DNA of 64,000 nt, from NCBI GenBank assembly GCA_025800215.1, contig JAOXSC010000073.1:27704-91703 (forward strand). Reading direction: 5' to 3'. This document shows positions 43,324-53,500 of the stretch, in pieces. This DNA is from Marinibacterium sp. Its GTDB lineage: Bacteria > Pseudomonadota > Alphaproteobacteria > Rhodobacterales > Rhodobacteraceae. Each line of letters opens with the position of its first letter. Within the stretch, counting starts at the first letter, position 1. A model generated the notes under the pieces. That model made no database searches and was not told the DNA's origin. It saw nothing but the letters and a program-made list of their open reading frames with translations. Position numbers and translations under genes: made by a program.

Positions 43324-44259
43324 ATGTCGACCGAGACCACCACTGTTGATGCGGGCACTCTGGCAGACCGCAAATCCGAAGAGCCCACATTTACCGAAAA
43401 GTTCTGGAAGATCTTTCGCGGGCATCCCGGCGCGCTGGCCGGGCTTGTGGGGATCTTCATCTTTCTGCTGCTGGCGATCTTTGCGCCGCTGCTGGCGCCG
43501 CAGAACCCCTATGATCAGATGCGGCTTGATATTCTCGACGGGCTGCTGCCGCCCGGATCGAGGCTGGGCGATGGCACGCTGAGCTTGCTTGGGACCGACG
43601 CGCTTGGGCGCGACATCCTGTCGGCGGTGCTCTTCGGGCTGCGCATTTCCATGGTGGTGGCGCTGGTGGCGGTGATCATCGGGTCGGCCATCGGGATCTT
43701 CATGGGGCTTCTGGCGGCGATGAAGGGCGGCTGGGTCGAAACCGTGGTGATGCGGCTTGTCGACCTCAAGATGAGTTTTCCGGGCATCCTGCTGGCGCTG
43801 ATGGTGCTGGCGGTGTTCGGCACCGGTATCGACAAGGTGATCATCGCGCTGATCATCGGGGCCTGGGCGGCCGAAGCGCGGCTGGTGCGCGGCGTGGCGA
43901 TGTCCGAGCTGAAAAAGGAATATATCGACTCGGCCCGCCTGGCCGGGCTGAGCGACACCAAGATCATGTGGCGCTATCTGTTCCCCAATTCGATTTCGCC
44001 GGTGCTGGTGGTGCTGCCGATGTCGATTTCAGGGGCCATCGGTGCCGAAGCGACGCTGTCCTTTCTGGGGGTGGGCGTGCCGATCACCGAACCGTCCCTG
44101 GGCCTGCTGATTGCCAATGGCAATGACTACATCCTGTCGGGGAAATGGTGGATCAGCATCTTTCCCGGTCTGGTTCTGGTGACGCTGGTGCTGTGCATCA
44201 ACGTGGTGGCCGACCGGTTGCGCGATCACTCCAACCCCTACCTGCGCGGAAAGGACTGA
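43324..44259 (+). CDS. Peptide-type ABC transporter permease (DppC-like)
   Basis: A 311-residue permease of the DppC/OppC group. A cytoplasmic N-terminal tail precedes a first membrane segment at about residue 37. LLGTDALGRDILSAVLFGLRISMVVALVAVIIGS is the group signature, EYIDSARLAGLSDTKIMWRYLFPNSISPVLVVLP the ATPase loop, and GAEATLSFLGVGVPITEPSLGLLI the C-terminal part. It follows the DppB gene by 11 bases. Confidence 0.92.
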   Translation: MSTETTTVDAGTLADRKSEEPTFTEKFWKIFRGHPGALAGLVGIFIFLLLAIFAPLLAPQNPYDQMRLDILDGLLPPGSRLGDGTLSLLGTDALGRDILSAVLFGLRISMVVALVAVIIGSAIGIFMGLLAAMKGGWVETVVMRLVDLKMSFPGILLALMVLAVFGTGIDKVIIALIIGAWAAEARLVRGVAMSELKKEYIDSARLAGLSDTKIMWRYLFPNSISPVLVVLPMSISGAIGAEATLSFLGVGVPITEPSLGLLIANGNDYILSGKWWISIFPGLVLVTLVLCINVVADRLRDHSNPYLRGKD

Positions 44260-44262
44260 GCC

Positions 44263-45969
44263 ATGACGGACAACACTCTGATCAAGGTCGAAAACCTAAC
44301 GATCGAATACCCCATGGCCGACGGCGAGGTGTTTCGCGCGATCGACAATTTCTCGATGTACGTCAACCGGGGCCAGATTGTTGGTGTGGTTGGCGAAAGC
44401 GGCGCGGGCAAATCCACCATCGGCAAGGCGACGCTGGGGCTGCTGGATGAAAACGCCATCATCGACACCGGCTCGGTGTTTCTCGAAGAGACGATGGTGT
44501 CGCATCTCGAAGAGCACCACTATGCGCAGGTGCGCGGCAATCGGGTCGGCTATATCTATCAGAACCCGATGACGGCGCTGAACCCGGTGCTGACCATCGG
44601 CGAACAGATCGTCGAAGCGATCGAGGCCAACACCGATCTGCGCGGCTCGGACGCGCGCAACTATGCCATTGATCTGCTGACCCAGGCCGAAGTGCCCCTG
44701 CCCGAAGAGCGGCTGGACAAGTACCCCCACCAATTGTCGGGGGGCTTGTGTCAGCGGATCGTCTTTGCCATCGCCATCAGCGCCAAGCCTGATCTGATCA
44801 TCGCCGACGAACCCACTACGGCGCTGGATGTGACGGTGCAAAAGGCGGTGCTGGACACGCTGGTGCGGCTGACCCGGCAGGAAAACATCGCCATCATCCT
44901 GATCACGCATGACATGGGTGTGGTGGCCGAGATGTGCGACCATGTCTATGTGCTGCGCCATGGCAAGCTGGTGGAATCCGGCCCGACCGAAGAAGTGCTG
45001 CAGCGCCCCACCCAGTCCTACAGCCGTGAGCTGATGGCGGCGATCCCGCGCATCGACCACAAGATCGAACGCTTTGCGGTGCCCGGTGGGCTGGGTCAGG
45101 CCGGAGACAGGGAGCGGGCGATTGCCTATCTGATGGATCGCAAGAGTGATGCCGGCGTGGAGGGCCAGCCGCTGCTGCAGGTCCGCAATCTGTCCAAGAC
45201 CTTTCAGACCAAGGCGACGGCGTTGAAATCGGCGAGCAGTTTCAAGGCGGTGTCGGATGTCAGCTTTGACGTCTTTCCGGGTGAAACACTTGGGATCGTC
45301 GGGGAATCGGGATCGGGCAAGTCGACCATCGGGCGCATGATCCTGGGCCTGCATCAGCCCGATGAGGGGCACGAGATCATCTATCGCGGCCGCAACATCG
45401 CCGATCTGACATCGCGTCAGGACAAGCTGGAGCATCGCAAATCCCTGCAATGCATCTTTCAGGATCCCTATTCATCGCTGAACCCGCGCATGACCGCGGG
45501 CGAAAACATCACCTATCCGCTGACCGCGCATGGCCTGCTGGACCGCAGCGCGGCACGGCAGCTGGCGGGGGATCTGATGGAGCTTGTCGGCCTGCCGCGC
45601 GCATCGGCACGCAAGATGCCGCATGCGTTTTCGGGCGGTGAACGGCAGCGCATCGGTATCGCGCGGGCGCTGTCGTTCCGGCCCGATTTCATCTTTTGCG
45701 ATGAACCCACATCGGCGCTGGACGTGACGGTGCAGGCGCAGCTGCTGAACCTGATGAAGGACCTTCAGGATCAGCTTGGCCTGACCTTGCTGTTTGTCAG
45801 CCACGATCTCGCGGTGGTGCGGCAGATGTGCGACCGGGTGATGGTGATGAAGGCGGGCGAGGTCGTCGAAGCGGGCCCCTGTGACAAGGTGCTGGTGACA
45901 CCGGATGCGCCCTATACCCAGGGGTTGCTGGATGCGATGCCCAAGTTCAGCTTTGCTGCGGCGCAGTAG
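44263..45969 (+). CDS. Peptide-type ABC transporter, fused double ATPase (DppD-DppF)
   Basis: A 568-residue protein with two complete ABC ATPase units. The first (about 5-265) has Walker [10 protein letters not shown], signature [15 protein letters not shown] and Walker [17 protein letters not shown]. The second (about 300-560) has Walker [10 protein letters not shown], signature [15 protein letters not shown] and Walker [17 protein letters not shown]. DppD and DppF are often separate; fused versions are also well known. The first signature has Leu-Cys in place of the usual Met-Arg. It supplies energy for import by the two permeases. Confidence 0.93.
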   Translation: MTDNTLIKVENLTIEYPMADGEVFRAIDNFSMYVNRGQIVGVVGESGAGKSTIGKATLGLLDENAIIDTGSVFLEETMVSHLEEHHYAQVRGNRVGYIYQNPMTALNPVLTIGEQIVEAIEANTDLRGSDARNYAIDLLTQAEVPLPEERLDKYPHQLSGGLCQRIVFAIAISAKPDLIIADEPTTALDVTVQKAVLDTLVRLTRQENIAIILITHDMGVVAEMCDHVYVLRHGKLVESGPTEEVLQRPTQSYSRELMAAIPRIDHKIERFAVPGGLGQAGDRERAIAYLMDRKSDAGVEGQPLLQVRNLSKTFQTKATALKSASSFKAVSDVSFDVFPGETLGIVGESGSGKSTIGRMILGLHQPDEGHEIIYRGRNIADLTSRQDKLEHRKSLQCIFQDPYSSLNPRMTAGENITYPLTAHGLLDRSAARQLAGDLMELVGLPRASARKMPHAFSGGERQRIGIARALSFRPDFIFCDEPTSALDVTVQAQLLNLMKDLQDQLGLTLLFVSHDLAVVRQMCDRVMVMKAGEVVEAGPCDKVLVTPDAPYTQGLLDAMPKFSFAAAQ

Positions 45970-46041
45970 GAACGGTCAATAGACGGATCCGGGATCGGTT
46001 GATACGCTCGATGCGTGTCAGACGATCCCGGAAGGAAGCGA

Positions 46042-46977
46042 ATGAGCCAATATCCCAACCGAATACGCCGTCTGAAACATATCGAGGCCTTTTCGGCCGT
46101 GATCTCGACTGGCTCCATATCGGGGGCGGCGCGCCAGCTCGGGGTGTCTCAGCCCGCGGTCAGCCAGCTGGTCAAAGCACTGGAAGATGCCATTGGCGCG
46201 CCGCTTTTCGTGCGCCGCAACGGGGCCATCTATCCCACCAACCGCGCCGAGGCGCTGCGCGAGGACGCCATTGCTCTGCTGGCGCAGCTCGAACGCTTTC
46301 AGGCGCAGCTGAGCCATCGGCGAACCGGGCTTTTGTCGACGATCCGTGTGTCTGCGAGCATGAGCATCCTCAACGAGCTTTTGCCGGAGCTTTTCAGCAA
46401 TCTGAACGCGGCCCATCCCGATCTGAAATTCTATGTCAGCTCGGTCCCGCTGAGCGAAATGGTGATCGCGCTTTTGCAGGGGCATATTGATTTCGCGCTG
46501 CATAGCCGGGCCATCGAACACCCCGGTCTGAACGTCGAAAAGATCCGCGAATTCAAGCAGGTGGCGATCCTGCCCGAAGACAGCCCGCTGGCGAAAAAGG
46601 ACAGGATCGCGATCACGGATCTGAATGGCTGCCGGTTCATCAGCTCGACCAAGAACGACCCGTCCTATCACGAGCTGAACGACATCTGCCGGCGCGCCGA
46701 AGTGTCGATGAACACCGTCTTCCAGTCTCCGTTTGCCAGCCTGTCGATCGAGATGGTCAAGCCGATGAACGCCGTGGCGCTCAGCAGCGAGCTGATCGCG
46801 CGGCTGGTGGCGGCGCGCATCCCCGGCTTGGTGATCCGCGATGTGGACGGGATCGACCTGAAAACGCCGATCTACCTGGCCTGCGCCGACTGGCAGAACG
46901 ACACCGAAACCCAGCAGTTTTTGCGCGAACAGATCATCGACCTGATCGACGGCCTGTTCGACAGCAGACGCCCGTGA
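46042..46977 (+). CDS. LysR-family transcriptional regulator
   Basis: A 311-residue LysR protein with N-terminal helix-turn-helix LKHIEAFSAVISTGSISGAARQLGVSQPAVSQLVKALEDAIGAPLFVRR and a C-terminal effector domain. The ATG at 46042 is used, with GGAAGG six bases upstream; a GTG nine codons earlier is also in frame. It follows the peptide importer in the same direction and is likely its regulator. It is convergent with the cupin regulator with only four bases between stops. Confidence 0.9.
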   Translation: MSQYPNRIRRLKHIEAFSAVISTGSISGAARQLGVSQPAVSQLVKALEDAIGAPLFVRRNGAIYPTNRAEALREDAIALLAQLERFQAQLSHRRTGLLSTIRVSASMSILNELLPELFSNLNAAHPDLKFYVSSVPLSEMVIALLQGHIDFALHSRAIEHPGLNVEKIREFKQVAILPEDSPLAKKDRIAITDLNGCRFISSTKNDPSYHELNDICRRAEVSMNTVFQSPFASLSIEMVKPMNAVALSSELIARLVAARIPGLVIRDVDGIDLKTPIYLACADWQNDTETQQFLREQIIDLIDGLFDSRRP

Positions 46978-46981
46978 TGGA

Positions 46982-47548
46982 TCAGAAGGTCGGCGGCGTG
47001 CAGGCGCTGACGATCCGGCATTTGCGAGGGCCGACCTGCCGGAACCGGTGCGGCGTGCGGCTGTCGAAGTAATAGGCGTCCCCCGGCCCCAGCACCTTGC
47101 GCTGATCGCCCACCGTGACCTCGACCCGGCCCGACACGACGATACCGCCTTCTTCGGCGTCATGGCCGTACATGACCCGCCCGGTATCGGCCCCCAGATC
47201 ATAGGTTTCGTGCAGGATCATCATGGCACGCCCCTGCAGATTTGATCCGACTTGCCGCAACGAGAGCCCGTCCTTGCCGATCTCGGTCAGGTCTTCGGCG
47301 GCAAAGAACACCGTCTGTTCGGGTTCGATTTCGAAGGAAAAGAAATCGGACATGCTGACCGGAACCCCCTGAAGAATGCGCCGCAGCGCGCCCACCGACG
47401 GGTTCATCTTGCCCGCCTCGATCAGCGAAATCGTCGAATTGGGAACCCCTGATTTCTTGGCCAGCGCACGTTGCGACAGCCCCGCGCGTTCGCGCAGCGT
47501 GCGCAGCCGCAACCCAAGGGCAAGATCTTCTGTCTGTGTGTTGTCCAT
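46982..47548 (-). CDS. XRE/cupin transcriptional regulator (PuuR-like)
   Basis: A 188-residue regulator. The Cro/CI-type helix-turn-helix is LRTLRERAGLSQRALAKKSGVPNSTISLIEAGKMNPSVGALRRIL (about 15-60), and the C-terminal half is a cupin sensor (GHDAEEGGIVVSGRVEVTVGDQRKVLGPGDAYYFDSRTPHRFRQVG). This layout is that of PuuR, the putrescine-responsive repressor. It is divergent from gabT-gabD and probably represses them until a polyamine or GABA-type ligand arrives. The ATG at 47548 is preferred over an extra in-frame start six codons upstream. Confidence 0.87.
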   Translation of the reverse strand: MDNTQTEDLALGLRLRTLRERAGLSQRALAKKSGVPNSTISLIEAGKMNPSVGALRRILQGVPVSMSDFFSFEIEPEQTVFFAAEDLTEIGKDGLSLRQVGSNLQGRAMMILHETYDLGADTGRVMYGHDAEEGGIVVSGRVEVTVGDQRKVLGPGDAYYFDSRTPHRFRQVGPRKCRIVSACTPPTF

Positions 47549-47697
47549 GTTCAGTATCCGCATCACCTGATCAATCTCGTGATGCTAATTCAACGGCTTA
47601 CGGCACACAAGAAACAGTCTTTAATTACAGGCGTTCGTGACTAGGTTCAGGCGGTCATCCTTCAGGCACAGGGCCTGACAACCCGAAAGGACACATG

Positions 47698-48975
47698 ATG
47701 CTGAATGCTCAGATTTCTGAACGCCGTGGCAGCGCGATTGCGCAAGGCGTCGGAATGCAGACGCAGGTCTATGTTGACCGCGCTGAGAACTCCGAGGTCT
47801 GGGACGTCGAAGGCAAGCGCTATATTGATTTTGCCGCCGGGATCGCGGTGGTGAACACCGGCCATTGCCACCCCAAGGTGATGGAGGCCGTGCGCGATCA
47901 GGCCGCGCGTTTCACCCATACCTGCCATCAGGTGCTGCCCTATGAAACCTATATCCGCCTGGCCGAACGGCTGAACGACAAGGTGCCCGGCGACTTTGCC
48001 AAGAAGACCGTCTTCGTCACCACCGGCGCCGAAGCGGTCGAGAACGCGGTCAAGGTTGCCCGCGCCGCCACCGGCCGCCCTGCGGTGATCGCCTTTGGCG
48101 GCGGGTTTCACGGCCGCACGTTCATGGGCATGTCGCTGACCGGCAAGGTGCAGCCCTACAAGGCGGGGTTTGGGGCCATGATGCCCGACACCTATCACGT
48201 GCCGTTCCCGGTTGCGCTGCATGGCACATCGACTGACGACACGCTGGGCGCGCTGACCAAGCTCTTCAAGGCCGATCTTGATCCTGGTCGGGTGGCGGCG
48301 ATCATCATCGAACCGGTGCAGGGCGAAGGCGGGTTCTATCCGGCCCCGGCTGAACTGATGCGCGGGCTGCGGGCGCTGTGTGACGCGCATGGCATCGTGC
48401 TGATTGCCGATGAGGTGCAGACCGGCTTTGCCCGCACCGGGTCGCTCTTTGCGATGGATGCCTATGACGTCAGCGCCGACATCACCACCATGGCCAAGGG
48501 GCTGGCCGGGGGGCTGCCGCTGGCGGCGCTCACGGGGCGCGCCGAGCTGATGGATGCGGCCCAGCCGGGCGGGCTGGGTGGCACCTATGGGGGCAACCCG
48601 CTGGGCATTGCGGCGGCGCATGCGGTGCTCGATGTGATCGAGGAGGAAGATCTGTGCGCGCGTGCCAACGAACTGGGCGCGCGGCTGAGGCAGCGGCTGG
48701 AATCGATCCGTGACCGGACCCCTGAAATCGTCGATATTCGCGGGCCCGGCTTTATGGTGGCGGCCGAGTTCAACACCGCCGACGGATCCCGGCCCAACCC
48801 CGAGCTGGCCAATGCCGTGCGGGCCGAAGCGCTGTCGCGCGGGCTGATCCTGCTGACCTGCGGTGTCTATGGCAATGTCATCCGTTTCCTGGCGCCGCTG
48901 ACGGTTCAGGACACGGTCTTTGCCGAAGCGATGGACATTCTGGAAGCGTCGATCGACGCGGCACGGGGGGCATGA
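47698..48975 (+). CDS. gabT: 4-aminobutyrate aminotransferase
   Basis: A 425-residue class III aminotransferase of the GabT group, which converts GABA and 2-oxoglutarate to succinate semialdehyde and glutamate. FAAGIAVVNTGHCHPKV, TTGAEAVENAVKVARAATGRPAVIAFGGGFHGRTFMGMSLTGK, EPVQGEGGFYPAP, IADEVQTGFARTG (Asp for the PLP nitrogen) and TTMAKGLAGGLPLAALTGR (Schiff-base Lys) are all present. The start at 47698 has GAAAGG seven bases upstream; 47695 is an alternative ATG. It overlaps gabD by four bases. Confidence 0.93.
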   Translation: MLNAQISERRGSAIAQGVGMQTQVYVDRAENSEVWDVEGKRYIDFAAGIAVVNTGHCHPKVMEAVRDQAARFTHTCHQVLPYETYIRLAERLNDKVPGDFAKKTVFVTTGAEAVENAVKVARAATGRPAVIAFGGGFHGRTFMGMSLTGKVQPYKAGFGAMMPDTYHVPFPVALHGTSTDDTLGALTKLFKADLDPGRVAAIIIEPVQGEGGFYPAPAELMRGLRALCDAHGIVLIADEVQTGFARTGSLFAMDAYDVSADITTMAKGLAGGLPLAALTGRAELMDAAQPGGLGGTYGGNPLGIAAAHAVLDVIEEEDLCARANELGARLRQRLESIRDRTPEIVDIRGPGFMVAAEFNTADGSRPNPELANAVRAEALSRGLILLTCGVYGNVIRFLAPLTVQDTVFAEAMDILEASIDAARGA

Positions 48976-50453
48976 GCATGCTGGACACCAAAGCGATGCA
49001 GCTTGATCTGAAGGATCCCGGCCTGCTGGAAACCCGCGCCTATATCAACGGCGAATGGGTCGACGGGGACAAGACGTTTGCCGTGCACAACCCGGCCACC
49101 GGCGCGCTGGTGGCGGATGTGGTGGACATCGACATCGACGGCACGCGCCAGACCATTGACGCGGCCCATGCCGCGCAAAAGGGCTGGGCCGCGCTGACCG
49201 GCAAGGAACGCGCGACGATCCTGCGCCGCTGGTTCGATCTGATGGTTGAACACGCCGATGATCTGGCCACGATCCTGACGGCCGAAATGGGCAAACCCTG
49301 GGCCGAGGCGCGGGGCGAGATCCTCTATGGCGCGTCTTTCATCGAATGGTTCGCTGAAGAGGCCAAGCGCGTCTATGGCGACGTTATCCCCGGCCATCAG
49401 CGCGACAAGCGGATCGTGGTGCTCAAACAGCCGGTGGGGGTCGTGGGGTCGATCACCCCGTGGAATTTCCCCAACGCGATGATTGCGCGCAAGGTCGGGC
49501 CGGCGCTGGCGGTGGGCTGTTCCTTTGTCGCGCGCCCCGCGACGCTGACGCCGCTGTCGGCGCTGGCCATGGCGGTGCTGGGGGAACGGGCGGGCATCCC
49601 GGCGGGGGTGTTCAACGTGATCCCGGGCACCGACAGTTCCGGCGTCGGCAATGAGCTGTGCACCAATGACAAGGTGGCCAAGATCACCTTTACCGGCTCG
49701 ACCCGTGTGGGTCAGATCCTGATGCGCCAGGCGGCGGGGACGATCAAGAAGCTCAGCCTCGAGCTGGGAGGGAACGCGCCCTTCATCGTCTTTGACGATG
49801 CCGATCTGGATGCCGCTGTCGAAGGCGCGATGATCGCAAAGTTCCGCAACAATGGTCAGACCTGTGTCTGCGCCAACCGGATCTATGTGCAGGCCGGGGT
49901 CTATGATGCCTTTGCCGAAAAGCTGGCGGAAAAGACCCGTGCGCTTTCGGTGGGGGACGGGTTTGCCCCCGACGTGACCACCGGCCCCCTGATCAGTGAG
50001 GCCGCGGTCGACAAGGTCGAGGCGCATATTTCGGACGCGGTGTCCAAAGGGGCGCAGGTGGCCCTGGGCGGGCGGCGCTCGGATCTGGGTGGCACGTTCT
50101 TTGAGCCCACGGTTCTGACCGGTGTGACCCGCGACATGCTGGTGGCGCGCGACGAGACCTTTGGCCCGGTCGCGCCGCTGTTCCGCTTTGAAGACGAGGC
50201 CGAAGTCATTGCCATGGCCAATGACAGCGAATTCGGTCTGGCGGCCTATTTCTACAGCCGTGATCTGGCGCGTGTCTGGCGCGTCGCCGAGGCGCTCGAA
50301 AGCGGGATGGTCGGGATCAACACCGGCCTGATCTCGACCGAGGTCGCGCCCTTTGGCGGGGTCAAGCAATCCGGGCTGGGGCGCGAAGGGTCGAAATACG
50401 GGACCGAGGATTACCTCGAGATCAAATATCTGTGCATGGGTGACATCACCTGA
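48972..50453 (+). CDS. gabD: Succinate-semialdehyde dehydrogenase
   Basis: A 493-residue aldehyde dehydrogenase of the GabD group, which oxidises succinate semialdehyde to succinate. ITPWNFPNAM carries the oxyanion asparagine, LELGGNAPFIVFDDADLD the general-base glutamate, and NNGQTCVCANRIYVQ the nucleophile with the second redox-active cysteine known in GabD. In the cofactor region the usual LysProAla is ArgProAla (FVARPATLTPLSAL), which may alter NADP/NAD preference. It completes the GABA shunt with gabT, whose stop its start overlaps. Confidence 0.93.
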   Translation: MSMLDTKAMQLDLKDPGLLETRAYINGEWVDGDKTFAVHNPATGALVADVVDIDIDGTRQTIDAAHAAQKGWAALTGKERATILRRWFDLMVEHADDLATILTAEMGKPWAEARGEILYGASFIEWFAEEAKRVYGDVIPGHQRDKRIVVLKQPVGVVGSITPWNFPNAMIARKVGPALAVGCSFVARPATLTPLSALAMAVLGERAGIPAGVFNVIPGTDSSGVGNELCTNDKVAKITFTGSTRVGQILMRQAAGTIKKLSLELGGNAPFIVFDDADLDAAVEGAMIAKFRNNGQTCVCANRIYVQAGVYDAFAEKLAEKTRALSVGDGFAPDVTTGPLISEAAVDKVEAHISDAVSKGAQVALGGRRSDLGGTFFEPTVLTGVTRDMLVARDETFGPVAPLFRFEDEAEVIAMANDSEFGLAAYFYSRDLARVWRVAEALESGMVGINTGLISTEVAPFGGVKQSGLGREGSKYGTEDYLEIKYLCMGDIT

Positions 50454-50474
50454 CACCCGTCAGAGCTGGGGATG

Positions 50475-50496
50475 AAAGGGGCCTTCGGGCCCCTTT
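50475..50496. terminator. Intrinsic terminator between gabD and glutamate dehydrogenase
   Basis: AAAGGGGCC (50475-50483), a TTCG tetraloop and GGCCCCTTT (50488-50496) form a textbook terminator hairpin followed by CTTG. Lying between convergent genes, with an A-run on one side and a T-run on the other, it works in both directions. Confidence 0.9.
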
Positions 50497-50502
50497 CTTG
50501 TG

Positions 50503-53500
50503 TCAGCCTGCCAGCAACGCCAGGTGCGACGAAGCCACCGCCAGTTTCGACAGGCTGAGCGGACCGCCCGAGCGCAGTTCGCCCACCAGCTGATCTGTCC
50601 TGTGGGCCAGATCGGCGTTCTGTGCGATCCAGCGGCTCAGGCTGTCGGTGCCCGGTGCGGCATCCGACTGGCCAAGCGCGGCGGCGGCGATCAGGGATTG
50701 ATGGCTGCGGATATCGGCCATCAGACGGGCCAGGGCGACCCGGTCCCAGTGATCCTGCGTGGGCACGCTGCGGGCGCAGGATCGCAGCCAGTCCAGGCTG
50801 AACCGCGCGCCGGTGGCAAAATAGCTGGCGGCCAGATCGGCCACGTCAAAGCCGCGCTGTTCGGCCACGTCCAGGATGTCCATCGCGCCCCCCAGCAGTT
50901 CGAGCGTCGCCACCCGCGCCGCCAGATGATCGGGCGCGCCGCGCGCCAGCAGATCGTCGCTGCGCTGCTGCAGGCGGTCGAGCGAATAGCCGCTGACGGT
51001 CGCCTTGGACACGGTGACGATTTCGGCAACGCGCGGACGGTAGAGGGCGATGGCGTCTTCGATGGGGCGCGCGCCGGTCTTGATCAGGCGCTTGCACTGT
51101 GCCGCCAGCATGTCCGACAGCGCGCGGTGAATGTCGATCTGCAGATCGGCCGCGATCACGGTATCAAGCGCGTTGACCTCGGCTGCGGTATCGGCAAGGC
51201 CAAAGATCTCGCGCGCGATGATGAACGCCCGGACAATGTCGCCCACCCCGGCGCCGCTGTCTTCGTGCAGGCGCGCGCAGAAGGTCGGCCCCAGCTCGTT
51301 CACCAGCATGTTGACGACGACGGTGGCGATGATCTCGCGCCGCAGACGGTGGGTGCGCAGCGCGTCAGGGCAGGCGTCGCGCAGGGGCTGGGGCATGTAG
51401 TCGACCACAAAGCGCTGCATATAGGGGTCATCCAGCACATCCGTCTGCACCAGCTCGGAAAAGAGCTCGTTCTTGGCATAGGCCACCAACACCGAAATCT
51501 CGGGGCGGGTCAGGCCCTGCCCGGCGGCGCGGCGGGCGGCGATGTCATCGTCATCGGGCAGGAATTCCACCGCCCGATCCAATTTGCCCTGCGTTTCGAG
51601 CCCGGCCATAAAGCGCACATGTTCATCCAGCAGCGCCGGTGCGGCGGCGGCATCCAGTGAGATGGCCAGCGTCTGGTGATAGTTGGTCCTGAGCACCAGC
51701 TCGCCCACTTCGTCTGTCATCTGGGCCAGCAGGGCGTTGCGCTGCTTTTCGGTCATGTCGCCTGCGGCCACCACCGTGCCAAGCGCGATCTTGATGTTGA
51801 CCTCGTGATCCGAACAATCGACCCCGGCCGAGTTGTCCACGGCGTCATTGTTGATCCTGACCCCGGCCTGAGCCAGCTGGATGCGGGCCTTTTGGCTGAC
51901 GCCCAGATTGGCGCCTTCGCCGATGACGCGCACCTGAATGTCGGCTGCGTTCACGCGCACCGGATCATTGGCCCGGTCGCCGGTGTCGCCATGGGTTTCG
52001 CTGTCGCTTTTGATATAGGTGCCGATGCCTCCGAACCACATCAGATCCGCCTTGCTCCGCAGCACGGCGCGGATCAGTTCGAACGGGGTCACCGCCTTGC
52101 TGGTCAGCCCTGTCAGCGCGCGGATTTCGGGGCTGAGCGGGATCGACTTGGCCGCCCGCGAAAACACCCCGCCCCCTTTCGAGATCAGCCCGGCATCATA
52201 GGATCGCCAGCTTGAGCGCGGCAGGTCGAACAGGCGCTTGCGTTCGGCAAAGCTGATTGCGGGATCCGGGTCGGGATCAATGAAGATGTCGCGGTGATCA
52301 AAGGCCGCCACCAGCCGGATCTGATCGGACAGCAGCATGCCATTGCCAAACACGTCGCCCGACATGTCGCCGCAGCCGATCACGTCAAAGGGCTGGGTCT
52401 GGGTGTCGTGCCCCAGTTCGCGGAAATGGCGTTTGACGGCCTCCCACCCGCCTTTGGCGGTGATGCCCATGCCCTTGTGATCATATCCGTTCGACCCGCC
52501 CGAGGCGAAAGCATCGCCCAGCCAGAACCCGTAGTCGAGCGCCAGCGCATTGGCGAAATCCGAGAATGTCGCGGTGCCCTTGTCGGCGGCGACCACCAGA
52601 TAGGGGTCATCGTCATCGCGGCGGACCACCCCTTGGGGGGCAACGACATCGGGGCCGACGATGTTGTCGGTAATGTCCAGCATCCCCGACAGAAAGATCC
52701 GGTAGCAGCGCACGGCTGCGGCCATCACCGCGTCCCGGCCGCCGCCTGCGGGCAGGGTCTTGGGCAGGAACCCGCCCTTTGAGCCCACCGGCACGATGAC
52801 CGCGTTCTTGACCTGCTGCGCCTTGACCAGACCCAGCACTTCGGTGCGGTAGTCTTCCTTGCGATCCGACCAGCGCAGGCCACCGCGCGCCACCGGGCCA
52901 TAGCGCAGGTGCACGCCTTCGACATCGGTCGAATAGACGAAGATCTCGCGCCAGGGGCGGGGCAGGGGCAGCGCGTCCAGCGCGGCGCAGTCGAATTTGA
53001 ACGACATGTAGCTTTTGGCGCCGCCCGTTGCGTCGGGCTGATAGACATTGGTTCGAAGCGTGGCTTCGATCGCATTGCGGAACCGGCGCAGGATACGGTC
53101 GAAATCAAGGCTGGATACGTCATCCAGAAGCGTGTCGATCTGGGCTGCGATGGCATCCGCGTTGGTCTGCCGTTCGTCCGGTGTGTGGGGCAGATCGGGG
53201 TCGAACAGCGCCTGAAACAGCGCCACCAGCGAGGTCGCGATCGCGGGGTTTGCGATCAGCGCATCCTGCATGTAGGGCACCGAATAGGGGATCCGCGCCT
53301 GTCTGAGATAGCCTCCGTAAGCGCGCAGCAGTGCCGTTTGCCGGATCGACAGGCCCGCCGCCAGAACCAGACGGTTGAGCCTGTCATCATCGACATGGCC
53401 CGCCCAGAGCGACGAAAACGCGTCTTCCAGCAGCGCCTGTCGGGCGCTGACATCAATGTCGTCACCCGATGACGATTGCATGTGGAAATCGTGGATCCAG